Shown here piece by piece: positions 1 through 8,957 of a stretch of DNA of 64,000 nt. Location of the stretch: contig JAFEDR010000001.1 in NCBI GenBank assembly GCA_018241525.1, positions 434,001-498,000 on the forward strand, in the 5' to 3' direction. This DNA comes from Pseudomonadota bacterium (lineage in GTDB: Bacteria; Pseudomonadota; Gammaproteobacteria; Steroidobacterales; Steroidobacteraceae). Numbering within the stretch: position 1 is the stretch's first letter; each line of letters opens with the position of its first letter. The position numbers and the translations under genes were made by a program. Below the pieces are notes generated by a model that did no database searches, was not told the DNA's origin, and was given only the letters and a program-made list of their open reading frames with translations.

Positions 1-85
1 GCATCCGGGAGCGCAGCGTCATGTTGTGGGCGCGGCGCACGATCGCCTGGCGGGCGCGCTTCTCAGCGGACTTGATGTTGGCCAA
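1..85 (-). CDS. rpsT: 30S ribosomal protein S20 (5' part, runs off the left edge)
   Basis: Only the first 28 codons are inside the window. They read (M)ANIKSAEKRARQA followed by a basic stretch, which matches the N-terminus of bacterial S20, a primary 16S rRNA-binding protein of the small subunit. The start codon is TTG at 85-83. A UUG start is also used by E. coli rpsT, where it is part of autoregulation by free S20, so the same control is plausible here. The gene is divergent from murJ, the usual gammaproteobacterial order. Confidence 0.9.
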   Translation of the reverse strand, partial: MANIKSAEKRARQAIVRRAHNMTLRSRM

Positions 86-125
86 GGGACCGAACCTCGG
101 AAAAGGACGTCAGAACGAGCCCACT

Positions 126-154
126 ATTTTGCTGACTGACGGGTTTTCTGTCAA
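126..154 (-). promoter_or_regulatory. Probable sigma70 promoter of rpsT
   Basis: On the minus strand a perfect -35 TTGACA (154-149) is followed by 17 bases and a -10-like CAAAAT (131-126). The TTG start of rpsT lies about 40 bases downstream. This is one of the best promoter matches in the window and fits a highly expressed ribosomal protein gene. Confidence 0.6.
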
Positions 155-195
155 TTTTCCCGCCCCGACGGCGGCCCGCGCCGGGGACGGCCCGG

Positions 196-201
196 TATAG
201 T
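196..201 (+). promoter_or_regulatory. Possible -10 element for murJ
   Basis: TATAGT sits 29 bases before the murJ ATG in the divergent rpsT-murJ intergenic region. No convincing -35 element is seen at 16-18 bases upstream, so this is a weak call. Confidence 0.25.
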
Positions 202-230
202 CCCTCGATGCACCCCGACCGCGCGACCCG

Positions 231-1787
231 ATGAAGGGCGGTTTCCTTCGCAGCACCTCGATCGTCGGGGCGATGACGCTGCTGTCGCGCATCACCGGGG
301 TCGTGCGCGAGACCGTCTACGCCGCGATGCTCGGCGCCACGCCGGCGATGGACGCGTTCCTGGTCGCCTTCAAGATCCCGAACTTCCTGCGGCGGATCAC
401 CGCCGAGGGCGCGTTCTCGCAGGCCTTCGTGCCGGTCGTCTCGGAGTACCGCCTCAAGCGCACGCCAGCAGAAGTCGAGGCGCTCGTGGCCGGCGTCACC
501 GGCACGCTGGGTGCGCTGCTGCTCGCGGCGACTGCGATCGGCGTGGTCGCGGCGCCGGTCGTGATCTACCTGTTCGCACCCGGCTTCGACCAGGCCGGTA
601 GCCGGCACGAGCTCGCCGTGGCGATGCTGCACTGGACTTTCCCGTACATATTCTTCATCTCGCTGACCGCGCTCGGCGCGGGCGTGCTCAACAGCTACGG
701 CAAGTTCGGCACCGCGGCCTTCAATCCGGTGATCCTGAACATCGTCATGGTGGTGTTTGCCGCGTGGATCGCACCGCGCTTTGCGCAACCCGGGCTCGCG
801 CTCGCGATCGGCGTCTTCGTCGCCGGCGTCATCCAGCTGGTGGCGCAGTTCCGCGGCCTGTCGCGGCTCGGGCTGCTCGGCTGGCCACGCTGGGCTTGGG
901 CCGACGAGGGCGTGCGGCGCGTCGGCCGGTTGATGCTGCCCGGCATCTTCGGCTCCTCGGTCGCGCAGGTGTCGATCCTGCTCGACACCTGGATCGCCTC
1001 GTTCCTCGTGACCGGCAGCATCTCCTGGAACTACTACGCCGACCGGCTGGTCGAGTTCCCGATGGGCGTGTTCTCGATCGCACTGGCCACCGTGATCCTG
1101 CCGCGCCTGTCCGCGCATCATGCGGAAGCGTCCCCGGAGCACTTCAACTCGACACTGGACTGGGGCTTGCGCCTGACCTGCCTCGTCTCGTTGCCGGCGG
1201 CGGTCGGCCTGCTGATGCTGGCCGGCCCGCTGAACGCCACGCTCTACGGCTACGGGCGCTTCGGCGTCCACGACGTCTGGATGACGAGCTACGCGCTGAT
1301 GGCCTACGCCATCGGCCTGATGGGCTTCAGTCTGGTCAAGGTCCTCGCGCCCGGCTACTTCGCGCGTCAGCAGGTGGGACCGGCAGTGCGAGCCGGCATC
1401 ATCTCGCTGGCGGTGACGATGTCGTTCAACGTCTTCGTCGCCTTTCCGGCGAGCCGCCTCGGCGTGCCTGCGCCGCACGCGCTGCTTGCGCTCGCGACCG
1501 GCCTCGGCGCCTACGTCAACACCTGGATCCTCTATCGGGGCCTGCGCCGCAGTGGCGTGCTGGTGCCATCGCCGCGCTGGCGCCGGCTGCTCGGCCAGGC
1601 ACTGGTCGCGAACCTCGCGATGGCCGGGTTCCTGTGGTGGGCGGCCGGCGACTGGGGTGCGTGGACCGACTGGCGGCCGACGATGAGGATCCTAAGACTC
1701 GGGGTTTGCGTCGGCGGCGGCGGGCTCGTCTATGGCGCCGTGCTGTGGCTCGCCGGCCTCCGGTACCGGGACCTCCGCGCCGTATAA
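231..1787 (+). CDS. murJ: Lipid II flippase MurJ (MviN)
   Basis: This 518-residue polytopic membrane protein belongs to the MurJ/MviN family of the MOP exporter superfamily. It flips the peptidoglycan precursor lipid II across the inner membrane. The N-terminus (STSIVGAMTLLSRITGVVRE) and the segment MDAFLVAFKIPNFLRR with its conserved arginines are characteristic. About 14 hydrophobic segments follow, and the length is typical. The ATG at 231 is the first start giving the family N-terminus; an earlier ATG at 208 opens only a very short frame. It heads the murJ-ribF-ileS-lspA-ispH cluster. Its TAA stop is embedded in a TATAAT that may serve ribF. Confidence 0.96.
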   Translation: MKGGFLRSTSIVGAMTLLSRITGVVRETVYAAMLGATPAMDAFLVAFKIPNFLRRITAEGAFSQAFVPVVSEYRLKRTPAEVEALVAGVTGTLGALLLAATAIGVVAAPVVIYLFAPGFDQAGSRHELAVAMLHWTFPYIFFISLTALGAGVLNSYGKFGTAAFNPVILNIVMVVFAAWIAPRFAQPGLALAIGVFVAGVIQLVAQFRGLSRLGLLGWPRWAWADEGVRRVGRLMLPGIFGSSVAQVSILLDTWIASFLVTGSISWNYYADRLVEFPMGVFSIALATVILPRLSAHHAEASPEHFNSTLDWGLRLTCLVSLPAAVGLLMLAGPLNATLYGYGRFGVHDVWMTSYALMAYAIGLMGFSLVKVLAPGYFARQQVGPAVRAGIISLAVTMSFNVFVAFPASRLGVPAPHALLALATGLGAYVNTWILYRGLRRSGVLVPSPRWRRLLGQALVANLAMAGFLWWAAGDWGAWTDWRPTMRILRLGVCVGGGGLVYGAVLWLAGLRYRDLRAV

Positions 1788-1788
1788 T
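1783..1788 (+). promoter_or_regulatory. Possible -10 element for ribF
   Basis: A perfect TATAAT overlaps the murJ stop codon and lies 30 bases before the ribF ATG. The matching -35 region is poor, so it is either a weak internal promoter or chance. Confidence 0.35.
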
Positions 1789-1818
1789 CAAGCACTTCCC
1801 GGTGATCCGGCCCTCCCC

Positions 1819-2754
1819 ATGCACCTAGTCCGCGGACTTGACCGACGTGCGCCTGACGACCGCGGCGTCGCCGTCGCGATCGGCAACTTCGACGGCGTGC
1901 ACCTCGGTCACCAGGCGCTCGTGCGCGCGGTGCGCGAACGCGCCGGCGCCGGCGCGGGCCGCACGGCGGTGCTGACCTTCGAGCCGCACCCGCGCGAGGT
2001 GCTGGAGCCCGCGTCCGCGCCGCCGCGGCTGATGCGTGTTGGCGAGAAATGCGTCGCGCTCGCGGCCCTCGGCGTCGAGGAGCTGCGCGTGCTGCGCTTC
2101 GATTCCCGGCTGCAGTGCCTCGCGCCCGCGGAATTCGTCGGACGCGTGCTGCGCGACGGCCTGGCTGCGCGCGCGGTCGTGGTCGGCGAGGGCTTTCGCT
2201 TCGGGCATCGGCGGGCCGGCACGATCGACCAGCTGCGCGAGCTCGGGCGGGCGGCCGGATTCGAGGTGACGGTGGTGCCAAGCGTCGTGCTCGACGGTGC
2301 CCGGGTATCGAGCACCCGCGTGCGCGGTGCGCTCGCCGCCGGCGACCTCGATGGCGCGGCTCGGCTGCTCGGGCGACGGTACGCGTTGACCGGGCGGGTG
2401 ATCGCCGGCCAGCAGCTCGGCCGGACGCTGGGCTACGCGACCGCCAACCTGCGCCTGCACCGGCGCGTGGCCCCGCTCGGTGGCGTGTTCGCGGTCGAGG
2501 TGCGCGGGGTGCGCGCCGGGCCGGCTGCGGCGGTCGCTTCGCTCGGGACCCGGCCGACGGTCGGTGGCGGCGAGACGCTGCTCGAGGTCCATGTGTTCGA
2601 CTTCGAGGGCGACCTCTACGGCCGGCGCCTCGCCGTCGAGTTCGTCGCCAAGCTGCGCGACGAGGAGCGCTTCGCCTCGCTCGAGGCGCTGGTCGAGCAA
2701 ATGCACGCCGATGCCGCGCGTGCCCGTGAGATCCTAGCGGCGCGCGCCGCCTGA
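1819..2754 (+). CDS. ribF: Bifunctional riboflavin kinase / FAD synthetase
   Basis: This 311-residue protein phosphorylates riboflavin to FMN and adenylylates FMN to FAD. The N-terminal nucleotidyltransferase domain shows [16 protein letters not shown] (about residues 17-32) and [12 protein letters not shown] near 165. The C-terminal riboflavin-kinase barrel begins near [20 protein letters not shown]. An in-frame ATG at 1732 would add 29 residues inside murJ, so the ATG at 1819, just upstream of the conserved N-terminus, is preferred. The stop lies 11 bases before ileS, indicating cotranscription. Confidence 0.96.
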   Translation: MHLVRGLDRRAPDDRGVAVAIGNFDGVHLGHQALVRAVRERAGAGAGRTAVLTFEPHPREVLEPASAPPRLMRVGEKCVALAALGVEELRVLRFDSRLQCLAPAEFVGRVLRDGLAARAVVVGEGFRFGHRRAGTIDQLRELGRAAGFEVTVVPSVVLDGARVSSTRVRGALAAGDLDGAARLLGRRYALTGRVIAGQQLGRTLGYATANLRLHRRVAPLGGVFAVEVRGVRAGPAAAVASLGTRPTVGGGETLLEVHVFDFEGDLYGRRLAVEFVAKLRDEERFASLEALVEQMHADAARAREILAARAA

Positions 2755-2765
2755 CGAGAATCGCA

Positions 2766-5588
2766 GTGGACTACAAGCAAACGATCAACCTGCCCCAGAC
2801 CGACTTCCCGATGAAGGCGGACCTCGCCAACCGCGAGCCGCGCTGGCTCGAGTTCTGGAAGAGCCGCGACATCTACGCGCGCCTGCGTCATGAGGCCCGC
2901 GGCCGGCCGGTGTTCATCCTGGCCGACGGCCCGCCGTACGCGAACGGCGCGATTCACATCGGCCACGCGGTGAACAAGGTCCTGAAGGACGTGATCGTCA
3001 AGTCGCGGTCGCTCGACGGCTTCGATGCCCCGTACGTGCCGGGCTGGGACTGTCACGGCCTGCCGATCGAGCACCAGGTCGAGAAGACCCACGGCCGGGT
3101 CGGCGCGAAACTCGATGCCAAGGCCTTCCGCGCGGCCTGCCGGGAGTTCGCGACCAAGCAGATTGCCGCTCAGAAGGCGGATTTCATCCGCCTCGGCGTG
3201 TGGGGCGACTGGCAGCAGCCGTACCTGACGATGCTGCCAGGCTACGAGGCGGCGCAGCTGCGGGCGTTTGCGCGCATCTATGAGCGCGGCCACATCTACA
3301 AGGGCTACAAGCCGGTCCACTGGTGCCTCGACTGCCGCTCGTCGCTTGCCGAGGCCGAGGTCGAGTACGAGGAGCGCACCAGCCCGAGCATCGACGTGCG
3401 CTATGCGGTGGTCGACCCGGCCGACCTCGGGCGCCGCGTCGGCCTCGATGCCGGCGATCTGCCGAACGCGAGCGTCGTGATCTGGACGACCACGCCGTGG
3501 ACGCTACCGGCCAGCCAGGCCGTCAGCGTGCACCCGGAATTCGACTACGCGGTCATCCGGGCGGAGGGCGAGGGCGGGCCGGAGACGCTGGTGGTCGCCG
3601 CCGAGCTCGCGGCCGCGGTGGCGGGCCGCGGCGGGCTGGCGCCCGCCGCACCGCTCGCACGCGTCAAGGGCGCGGCGCTCGAGGGCCTGCGCCTGCGCCA
3701 CCCGTTCTACGACCGCGTCGTGCCGGTCGTCCTCGGCGAGCACGTGACGCTAGACGCCGGCACCGGCTGCGTGCACACCGCGCCCGGCCATGGCCTCGAG
3801 GACTACGTCGTCGGCCAGCGCTACGGCCTCGCGGTCGACAACCCGGTCGGCGGCGACGGCCGCTTCCTCCCCGCGACGCCGCTGTTTGCCGGGCTGCAGG
3901 TGTTCGAGGCGAACCCGAAGGTCATCGAGGTGCTCGCGGCCGGCGGGCGGCTGTTGTCGCACCTGCCGTATCGCCACAGCTATCCGCACTGCTGGCGCCA
4001 CAAGACGCCGGTCATCTTCCGCGCCACGCCGCAGTGGTTCATCAGCATGGAGCGCGAGGGGCTGCGCTCGCAGTCGCTCGCCGAGATCCGCCGAGTGAGC
4101 TTCACGCCGGGCTGGGGCGAGAACCGCATCTACAGCATGATCGAGGGCCGGCCGGACTGGTGCGTGTCGCGCCAGCGCACCTGGGGCGTGCCGATCCCGT
4201 TCTTCCTGCACCGCGAGAGCGGCGAGCTGCATCCGCGCACGGTCGAATTGATCGACGCCGTCGCCGCGCGCGTCGAGGTGGGCGGCATCGACGCCTGGTT
4301 CGACCTCGATCCGGCCGAACTGCTCGGTGCCGAGGCGGCGCAGTACGAGAAATCGACCGACGTCATGGACGTGTGGGTCGACTCGGGCGTCTCGCACTGG
4401 TGCGTGCCGCACGCCCGCCCGGAAATTCGCTTCCCGGCGGACCTCTACCTGGAGGGCTCTGACCAGCATCGCGGCTGGTTCCATTCCTCGCTGCTGACCT
4501 CGGTGGCGATGCACGGCCACGCGCCGTACCGCGGCGTGCTGACGCACGGCTTCACGGTCGACGAGAAGGGCCGGAAGATGTCGAAGTCGCTCGGCAACAC
4601 GATCGTGCCGCAGAAGGTCATCTCCTCGCTGGGCGCCGACGTGCTGCGCTTGTGGGTCGCGGCGACCGACTATGCCAACGAGATCGCGGTCTCCGACGAG
4701 ATCCTGAAGCGCACCGCCGACTCGTACCGACGCATGCGCAACACGGTCCGCTTCCTGCTGGGCAACCTGGCCGGCTTCGATCCCGCGGCGCACGCACTCC
4801 CGCCCGAGTCGCTGGTCGAGCTCGACCGCTGGGCCCTCGCCCGGACCGAGGCGCTGCAGCAGGAGGTCATCGCCGCGTATCGCAGCTACGAGTTCCACCT
4901 GATCTACCAGAAGATCCACAACTTCTGCGTCGTGGACCTCGGGGCGTTCTACCTCGACGTGCTGAAGGACCGCCTGTACACGACCCCGGCCGAGGGCCGG
5001 CCCCGACGGTCGGCGCAGACGGCGCTGTGGCACATCGCCGAGGCGATGGTGCGCTGGCTGGCGCCGATCCTGTCGTTCACGGCCGAGGAGATCTGGCACT
5101 CGCTGCCGCCGATCGGCGGCCGTCCGGAATCGGTGTTTCTGTCGCAGTGGCACTCGCTGCCGCCGGCGGGCGCGCCGAGCGCCGTGGACTGGGACGCGGT
5201 GATCGCGCTCAAGGCCGACGCCAGCCGCGAGCTCGAGGCACTGCGCAGCGCGGGTCAGATCGGCGGCACGCTGGACGCGGTCGTCGATGTCTGGGCGGAG
5301 CCTGCGGTGCACGCGCGCCTCGCGCCGCTCGGCGACGAGCTGCGCTTTGCGCTGATCACGTCCGAGGCCCGCCTGCACGAGGCCGGCACGCGGCCGGCAG
5401 ATGCGGTCGCGGCGCCGAGCGTGGCCAAGGCCGGGGTCTATCTCGCCGTGCGGCCGAGCAGCGAGCGCAAGTGCGTGCGCTGCTGGCACCTGCGGCCGGA
5501 CGTCGGCTCGGACCCCCGCCATCCGGAGATCTGCGCGCGCTGCGCGCAGAACGTCGACGGCGCGGGCGAGACCCGGAGATACGCATGA
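2766..5588 (+). CDS. ileS: Isoleucine--tRNA ligase
   Basis: This 940-residue class I synthetase charges tRNA-Ile. The HIGH signature is at residues 64-67 and KMSKS at 604-608. Between them lies the CP1 editing domain, with [11 protein letters not shown] near residue 240. The C-terminus carries a zinc-binding [10 protein letters not shown]...ICARCAQN module, as in bacterial-type IleRS of E. coli. The start is GTG at 2766. Its stop overlaps the lspA start in an ATGA, implying translational coupling. The order ribF-ileS-lspA is strongly conserved in Gammaproteobacteria. No T-box leader is visible. Confidence 0.97.
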   Translation: MDYKQTINLPQTDFPMKADLANREPRWLEFWKSRDIYARLRHEARGRPVFILADGPPYANGAIHIGHAVNKVLKDVIVKSRSLDGFDAPYVPGWDCHGLPIEHQVEKTHGRVGAKLDAKAFRAACREFATKQIAAQKADFIRLGVWGDWQQPYLTMLPGYEAAQLRAFARIYERGHIYKGYKPVHWCLDCRSSLAEAEVEYEERTSPSIDVRYAVVDPADLGRRVGLDAGDLPNASVVIWTTTPWTLPASQAVSVHPEFDYAVIRAEGEGGPETLVVAAELAAAVAGRGGLAPAAPLARVKGAALEGLRLRHPFYDRVVPVVLGEHVTLDAGTGCVHTAPGHGLEDYVVGQRYGLAVDNPVGGDGRFLPATPLFAGLQVFEANPKVIEVLAAGGRLLSHLPYRHSYPHCWRHKTPVIFRATPQWFISMEREGLRSQSLAEIRRVSFTPGWGENRIYSMIEGRPDWCVSRQRTWGVPIPFFLHRESGELHPRTVELIDAVAARVEVGGIDAWFDLDPAELLGAEAAQYEKSTDVMDVWVDSGVSHWCVPHARPEIRFPADLYLEGSDQHRGWFHSSLLTSVAMHGHAPYRGVLTHGFTVDEKGRKMSKSLGNTIVPQKVISSLGADVLRLWVAATDYANEIAVSDEILKRTADSYRRMRNTVRFLLGNLAGFDPAAHALPPESLVELDRWALARTEALQQEVIAAYRSYEFHLIYQKIHNFCVVDLGAFYLDVLKDRLYTTPAEGRPRRSAQTALWHIAEAMVRWLAPILSFTAEEIWHSLPPIGGRPESVFLSQWHSLPPAGAPSAVDWDAVIALKADASRELEALRSAGQIGGTLDAVVDVWAEPAVHARLAPLGDELRFALITSEARLHEAGTRPADAVAAPSVAKAGVYLAVRPSSERKCVRCWHLRPDVGSDPRHPEICARCAQNVDGAGETRRYA

Positions 5589-6124
5589 GCGCGGACGCAC
5601 CGCGCAGCGCCGCGCGCTGGCTCTGGTTGAGCGCCGCAGTGATCGCGCTCGACCAGGCGAGCAAGGCGCTGGTGGTCGCTCGCTTCGCGGAGTTCGAGCG
5701 CCTGCCGCTGCTGCCGGCGGTGCTCGAGTTCACGCGCCTGCACAACCGCGGCGCCGCATTCAGCTTCCTGAGCACCGCCTCTGGCTGGCAGCAGTACCTG
5801 TTCCTCGCGCTCGCGGCGATCGTCAGCATCGGCATCGTCATCTGGCTGCTGCGATTGCGCGGCCCTGGCGTCACGCGGCTCGCGGCGGGCCTCGCGCTGA
5901 TCGTCGGCGGCGCGCTGGGCAACGCAGTCGACCGCCTGGCGCGCGGCTTCGTGGTGGACTTCATCCACGTCCACTGGCGCGAAGCCTGGTACTTCCCGGC
6001 TTTCAACGTCGCCGATTCGGCGATCACGGTGGGAGCTGCGCTGCTGATCGTCGATGCGTTGCTCGATGCGCGGGCGACGCACGCCCGCGGCGTCCCGGGG
6101 GCGCCGCCGGGCGGCGACCCGTGA
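5585..6124 (+). CDS. lspA: Lipoprotein signal peptidase (signal peptidase II)
   Basis: This 179-residue inner-membrane aspartyl protease cleaves the signal peptide of diacylglyceryl-modified prolipoproteins. Four hydrophobic segments are visible. The conserved boxes [39 protein letters not shown] and FNVADSAI are all present, including the two catalytic aspartates in NAVDR and VADS. The ATG overlaps the ileS stop and the TGA overlaps the ispH GTG. At least one substrate candidate, the lipoprotein at 48406, lies in this window. Confidence 0.96.
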   Translation: MSADAPRSAARWLWLSAAVIALDQASKALVVARFAEFERLPLLPAVLEFTRLHNRGAAFSFLSTASGWQQYLFLALAAIVSIGIVIWLLRLRGPGVTRLAAGLALIVGGALGNAVDRLARGFVVDFIHVHWREAWYFPAFNVADSAITVGAALLIVDALLDARATHARGVPGAPPGGDP

Positions 6125-7083
6125 AGATCCACCTCGCCAATCCGCGTGGCTTCTGCGCCGGCGTCGATCGCGCGATCGACATCGTCGAGCGCGCGATCGG
6201 GCTCTTCGGCGCGCCGATCTACGTCCGCCACGAGGTCGTGCACAACCGCTACGTCGTGGACCGACTGCGGGCGCTCGGCGCGGTATTCGTCGAGGAGCTG
6301 CACGAGGTACCGGACGGTGCGACGGTGATCTTCAGCGCCCATGGCGTGTCACGCGCCGTGCAGCAGGAGGCGGCGCGCCGTCGGCTGGACGTCTTCGACG
6401 CCACCTGCCCGCTCGTCACCAAGGTGCACATGGAGGTGATGCGCTACGCGCGGGACGCGCGCGAGGTGATCCTGATCGGGCACGCAGGGCACCCGGAGGT
6501 CGAGGGCACGATGGGCCAGTTCGACGTCTCGCTCGGCGGGCGCATCTACCTCGTCGAGACGCCGGCCGATGTGGCGCGCCTCGACGTACGCGACCCGGCG
6601 CGCCTTGCGTTCGTGACGCAGACCACGCTGTCGGTCGATGACACGGCGCGCGTGGTCGAGGCCTTGCGCGAGCGCTTCCCGGGGCTGGCATCGCCGCGCA
6701 AGGAAGACATCTGCTATGCGACGCAGAACCGTCAGGACGCGGTCAAGGAGCTGGTGGCGATCTGCGACGTGCTGGTGGTCGTCGGCTCGCGCTCCAGCTC
6801 CAACTCGAACCGCCTGCGCGAGATTGCCGAGAAGCGCGGCATCCCCGGCTACCTGGTCGACGGTGCCGACGACCTCGAGCAGTCCTGGTTCGAGGGTGCG
6901 CGCGCGGTGGGCGTGACGGCGGGCGCCTCCGCCCCGGAAGTGCTGGTCCAGCAGGTCGTCGCGCGGCTGCGGGAGTGGGGCGGGGAGGCCGCGGTCGAGG
7001 TGCCCGGACGTACCGAGCACATCGTATTCGCGCTGCCGCGGCCGCTGCGCGGCGAAGGGCCACCGGCCGCGGGCTCCGTCTAG
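6121..7083 (+). CDS. ispH: 4-hydroxy-3-methylbut-2-enyl diphosphate reductase
   Basis: This 320-residue Fe-S enzyme performs the last step of the MEP isoprenoid pathway, converting HMBPP to IPP and DMAPP. Three cluster cysteines are visible in [18 protein letters not shown] and ICYATQNRQ. The substrate-binding [20 protein letters not shown] and SSNSNRL motifs are intact. It starts at GTG 6121, overlapping the lspA stop. It ends 49 bases before the tRNA-Thr gene, whose promoter begins just after the ispH stop. Confidence 0.96.
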   Translation: MKIHLANPRGFCAGVDRAIDIVERAIGLFGAPIYVRHEVVHNRYVVDRLRALGAVFVEELHEVPDGATVIFSAHGVSRAVQQEAARRRLDVFDATCPLVTKVHMEVMRYARDAREVILIGHAGHPEVEGTMGQFDVSLGGRIYLVETPADVARLDVRDPARLAFVTQTTLSVDDTARVVEALRERFPGLASPRKEDICYATQNRQDAVKELVAICDVLVVVGSRSSSNSNRLREIAEKRGIPGYLVDGADDLEQSWFEGARAVGVTAGASAPEVLVQQVVARLREWGGEAAVEVPGRTEHIVFALPRPLRGEGPPAAGSV

Positions 7084-7089
7084 GCGGCG

Positions 7090-7118
7090 TTGCCGCCCCG
7101 AGGGGCATTCCGTATACT
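7090..7118 (+). promoter_or_regulatory. Probable sigma70 promoter of tRNA-Thr
   Basis: TTGCCG (7090-7095), a 17-base spacer and TATACT (7113-7118) end 14 bases before the first tRNA base. That spacing fits a dedicated tRNA promoter. The -35 lies inside a small GGCGGC/GCCGCC inverted repeat right after the ispH stop. Confidence 0.6.
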
Positions 7119-7132
7119 TCGCCGCCCTCCGA

Positions 7133-7208
7133 GCCGGTGTAGCTCAGCTGGTAGAGCAGTCGCTTCGTAAGCGAGAGGTCGGGGGTTCAAGTCCCTCCAC
7201 CGGCACCA
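7133..7208 (+). tRNA. thrW-like: tRNA-Thr (anticodon CGT)
   Basis: This 76-base cloverleaf has acceptor GCCGGTG paired with CACCGGC, a GCTC/GAGC D stem, and an anticodon loop TTCGTAA giving CGT, which reads ACG. The T arm contains GGTTCAAGTCC and CCA is genome-encoded. The first anticodon-stem pair is a mismatch, as in E. coli tRNA-Thr(CGU). A CGT-anticodon isoacceptor suits a high-GC genome in which ACG should be common. Confidence 0.95.
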
Positions 7209-7239
7209 TCTCCCGACGATCCCGCGAACCCCGCCGGGC

Positions 7240-7545
7240 TCAGCCCGTGCCGGCGCCCCGATCGCCGTCGGTGCGGTAGCGGCGCTCGCCGGTCTTCGGG
7301 TCGTAGAACACGTCCACCGAACGGCCGCTTTCCGGGTCAACGAAGCGCTCGCCGGTGGGTTGCCAGTCGGCGCCCGGGCGCGGCGTCGTCCGGTACCGCC
7401 AGCGCTCGATCGCGACGCCAACCAGCACGACTACGCCCAGTCCGAGCAACTGTGCGCCGGGCGCGGGCATGCCGGCGAGGCACAGCACCGTGCCGATCGC
7501 CGCGAGGGCGGCCGCGCCGATCGTGACCGCGCGCCGCAGGCGCAT
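7240..7545 (-). CDS. Small membrane protein with duplicated DP-x2-G motif, YbjQ partner
   Basis: This is a 101-residue protein of unknown function. Two hydrophobic helices (about residues 6-27 and 31-46) are followed by a soluble tail. The tail holds two similar units, FVDPESGRSV and FYDPKTGERRY, suggesting a tiny internal repeat. The ATG at 7545 overlaps the TGA of the upstream YbjQ gene in a TGATG, so the two are very likely translated together. I do not recognise a named family. Confidence 0.7.
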   Translation of the reverse strand: MRLRRAVTIGAAALAAIGTVLCLAGMPAPGAQLLGLGVVVLVGVAIERWRYRTTPRPGADWQPTGERFVDPESGRSVDVFYDPKTGERRYRTDGDRGAGTG

Positions 7546-7868
7546 CAGTGCGCCGGCTCGATCACGACGGCCGTGCCGTAGGCGACGATTTCGCTCATCG
7601 TCTGGCCCATCTCGGCGGAGTCGAAGCGCATCATCACGATGGCATTCGCCTGCATGCTGTGCGCGTTCTTGACCATGCGGTCGACGGCGTGACGGCGCGC
7701 CTCTTCGAGCAGGGCGGTGTACTCGGTGATTTCGCCGCCGACGATCGAGCGCAGGCCCGCCATCAGGTTGCCGGCGAGGCCGCGGCTGCGAACGACGACC
7801 CCGAACACCTGGCCCTTGACGTCCTTGACCCGAAATCCCGGCACGTTCTCCGTGGTCACAACCAGCAT
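7545..7868 (-). CDS. YbjQ/UPF0145 family protein
   Basis: This 107-residue protein matches the YbjQ (UPF0145, putative heavy-metal-binding) family. Diagnostic stretches are VTTENVPGFRV near the start, IVGGEITEYTALLEEAR in the middle, and MQANAIVMMRFDSAEMGQ toward the end. Family members form small oligomeric alpha/beta barrels; the biochemical role is not established. An SD-like GGGAG precedes the ATG. It is the first gene of a two-gene operon with the small membrane protein. Confidence 0.88.
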   Translation of the reverse strand: MLVVTTENVPGFRVKDVKGQVFGVVVRSRGLAGNLMAGLRSIVGGEITEYTALLEEARRHAVDRMVKNAHSMQANAIVMMRFDSAEMGQTMSEIVAYGTAVVIEPAH

Positions 7869-7936
7869 GCGCGACTCCCGGCGGTAGGTGATCGCCCGAG
7901 TCTACGCGAGCGGGGCGCCGCGGTCGCCGCCGCCAC

Positions 7937-8941
7937 TCAGCGCAGCTCCACCCGGTGCAACCAGAACTCGCGCGGGCTGTCGCGCCGGCCACGGAAGATC
8001 GCGACGTTCGCAATCCGGCTGAGGTCGATCTCGCGGCGGCGCGGCGCGGTGCGGATCGCCTCGAGCGGCACCTCGAGCGTCTGGCGCGCGCCGGCCGCGA
8101 CGCGGAAGTCGCCGTTGTAGCGGTCCTCGTACGTCCAGTCGTGGCTGCGGTCGTGGACGCGGACGGTCAGCACGAGCTCGGTGCGCCCGGGGTTCGTCAC
8201 CTCGATCGCGAGCTCGCGGAAGCCGCGCCAGTCCGCCGCCGGCTCATCCAGCGAAACACCGGCAAAGGGCCGCACGATCGTGGGCACGCGCAGCGCCCAC
8301 TCCCCGGCGCCGCCGCCAGCCGCCGGCAGCTGCACGAGCTCCGGCGAGCCGCTCGTCAGCGACACGAGCAGCAGGTCGAGCTGGCTGGCGGGGTAGAACA
8401 GCACCGGGTAGCGATAGCTGCGCAGTGCATAGGCCGAGACGGTGTAGCTGACCGGCAGCAGGATCACCGCGGCGAGCGCCGTCGCGACAACCAGCGCGCC
8501 CCGTCGCCCGAGCCGCGCCCGGGGCCCACGCCAGCATCGCGCGTCGAAGGCGGAGGCGAACAGCAGCGCGCAGCTCGCGCCGCGCGCGTCGAGGCCGACG
8601 TCGCGCAGTGACGGGTCGCGGTGCGTGAAGATCTGGCAGAGCTCCGTCATGCCGCCGATCGAGATCGCGACGGCGAGGGCGAGCAGGTACTCGCCCCACG
8701 GCGGCAGCCAGCTGGGCCGCTGCAGCAGCAGCACCAGTACGCCGATCGCGATCAGGCCGAACACGCCCGGGTGCGCCAGCTTCTGCAGCGCGTGCAGGAT
8801 CAGCGGCCGGCCCGGGAGCTCGGCAAACACCACGGTCAGCGCCAGCGCGACGATCGCCGCGACCAGGAACGCCGGCCGGATCGTGGCCAGGCGCGAGACG
8901 TCGAGGCCGGCGCGGGGCGGAGGTTCGTCGGGGCGCGGCAC
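7937..8941 (-). CDS. VanZ-like membrane protein with C-terminal beta-type domain
   Basis: The 334-residue protein starts with a hydrophobic half of about four helices (residues 22-175). It carries the VanZ-type signature: KLAHPGVFGLIAIG, then TELCQIFTHRDPSLRDVGLDARGA. A final helix near residue 150-170 leads to a soluble region of about 150 residues. That region has alternating strands (ELAIEVTNPGRTELVLTVRV, DFRVAAGARQTLEVPL) resembling a carbohydrate-binding-like sandwich. VanZ homologues are linked to glycopeptide tolerance and surface polymers, but the function here is unknown. It lies 16 bases after the acyl-AMP ligase gene and may share its transcript. Confidence 0.75.
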   Translation of the reverse strand: MPRPDEPPPRAGLDVSRLATIRPAFLVAAIVALALTVVFAELPGRPLILHALQKLAHPGVFGLIAIGVLVLLLQRPSWLPPWGEYLLALAVAISIGGMTELCQIFTHRDPSLRDVGLDARGASCALLFASAFDARCWRGPRARLGRRGALVVATALAAVILLPVSYTVSAYALRSYRYPVLFYPASQLDLLLVSLTSGSPELVQLPAAGGGAGEWALRVPTIVRPFAGVSLDEPAADWRGFRELAIEVTNPGRTELVLTVRVHDRSHDWTYEDRYNGDFRVAAGARQTLEVPLEAIRTAPRRREIDLSRIANVAIFRGRRDSPREFWLHRVELR

Positions 8942-8957
8942 GGCCGGCTGACCGGCC

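Noticed and set aside
63..1478. Long open frame antisense to murJ
   Set aside because: It is His/Arg/Gln-rich with no known motifs and is explained by codon bias of murJ.
2755..2765. T-box or other leader upstream of ileS (and of metG, proS, valS)
   Set aside because: The gaps are too short or lack any T-box specifier or antiterminator features.
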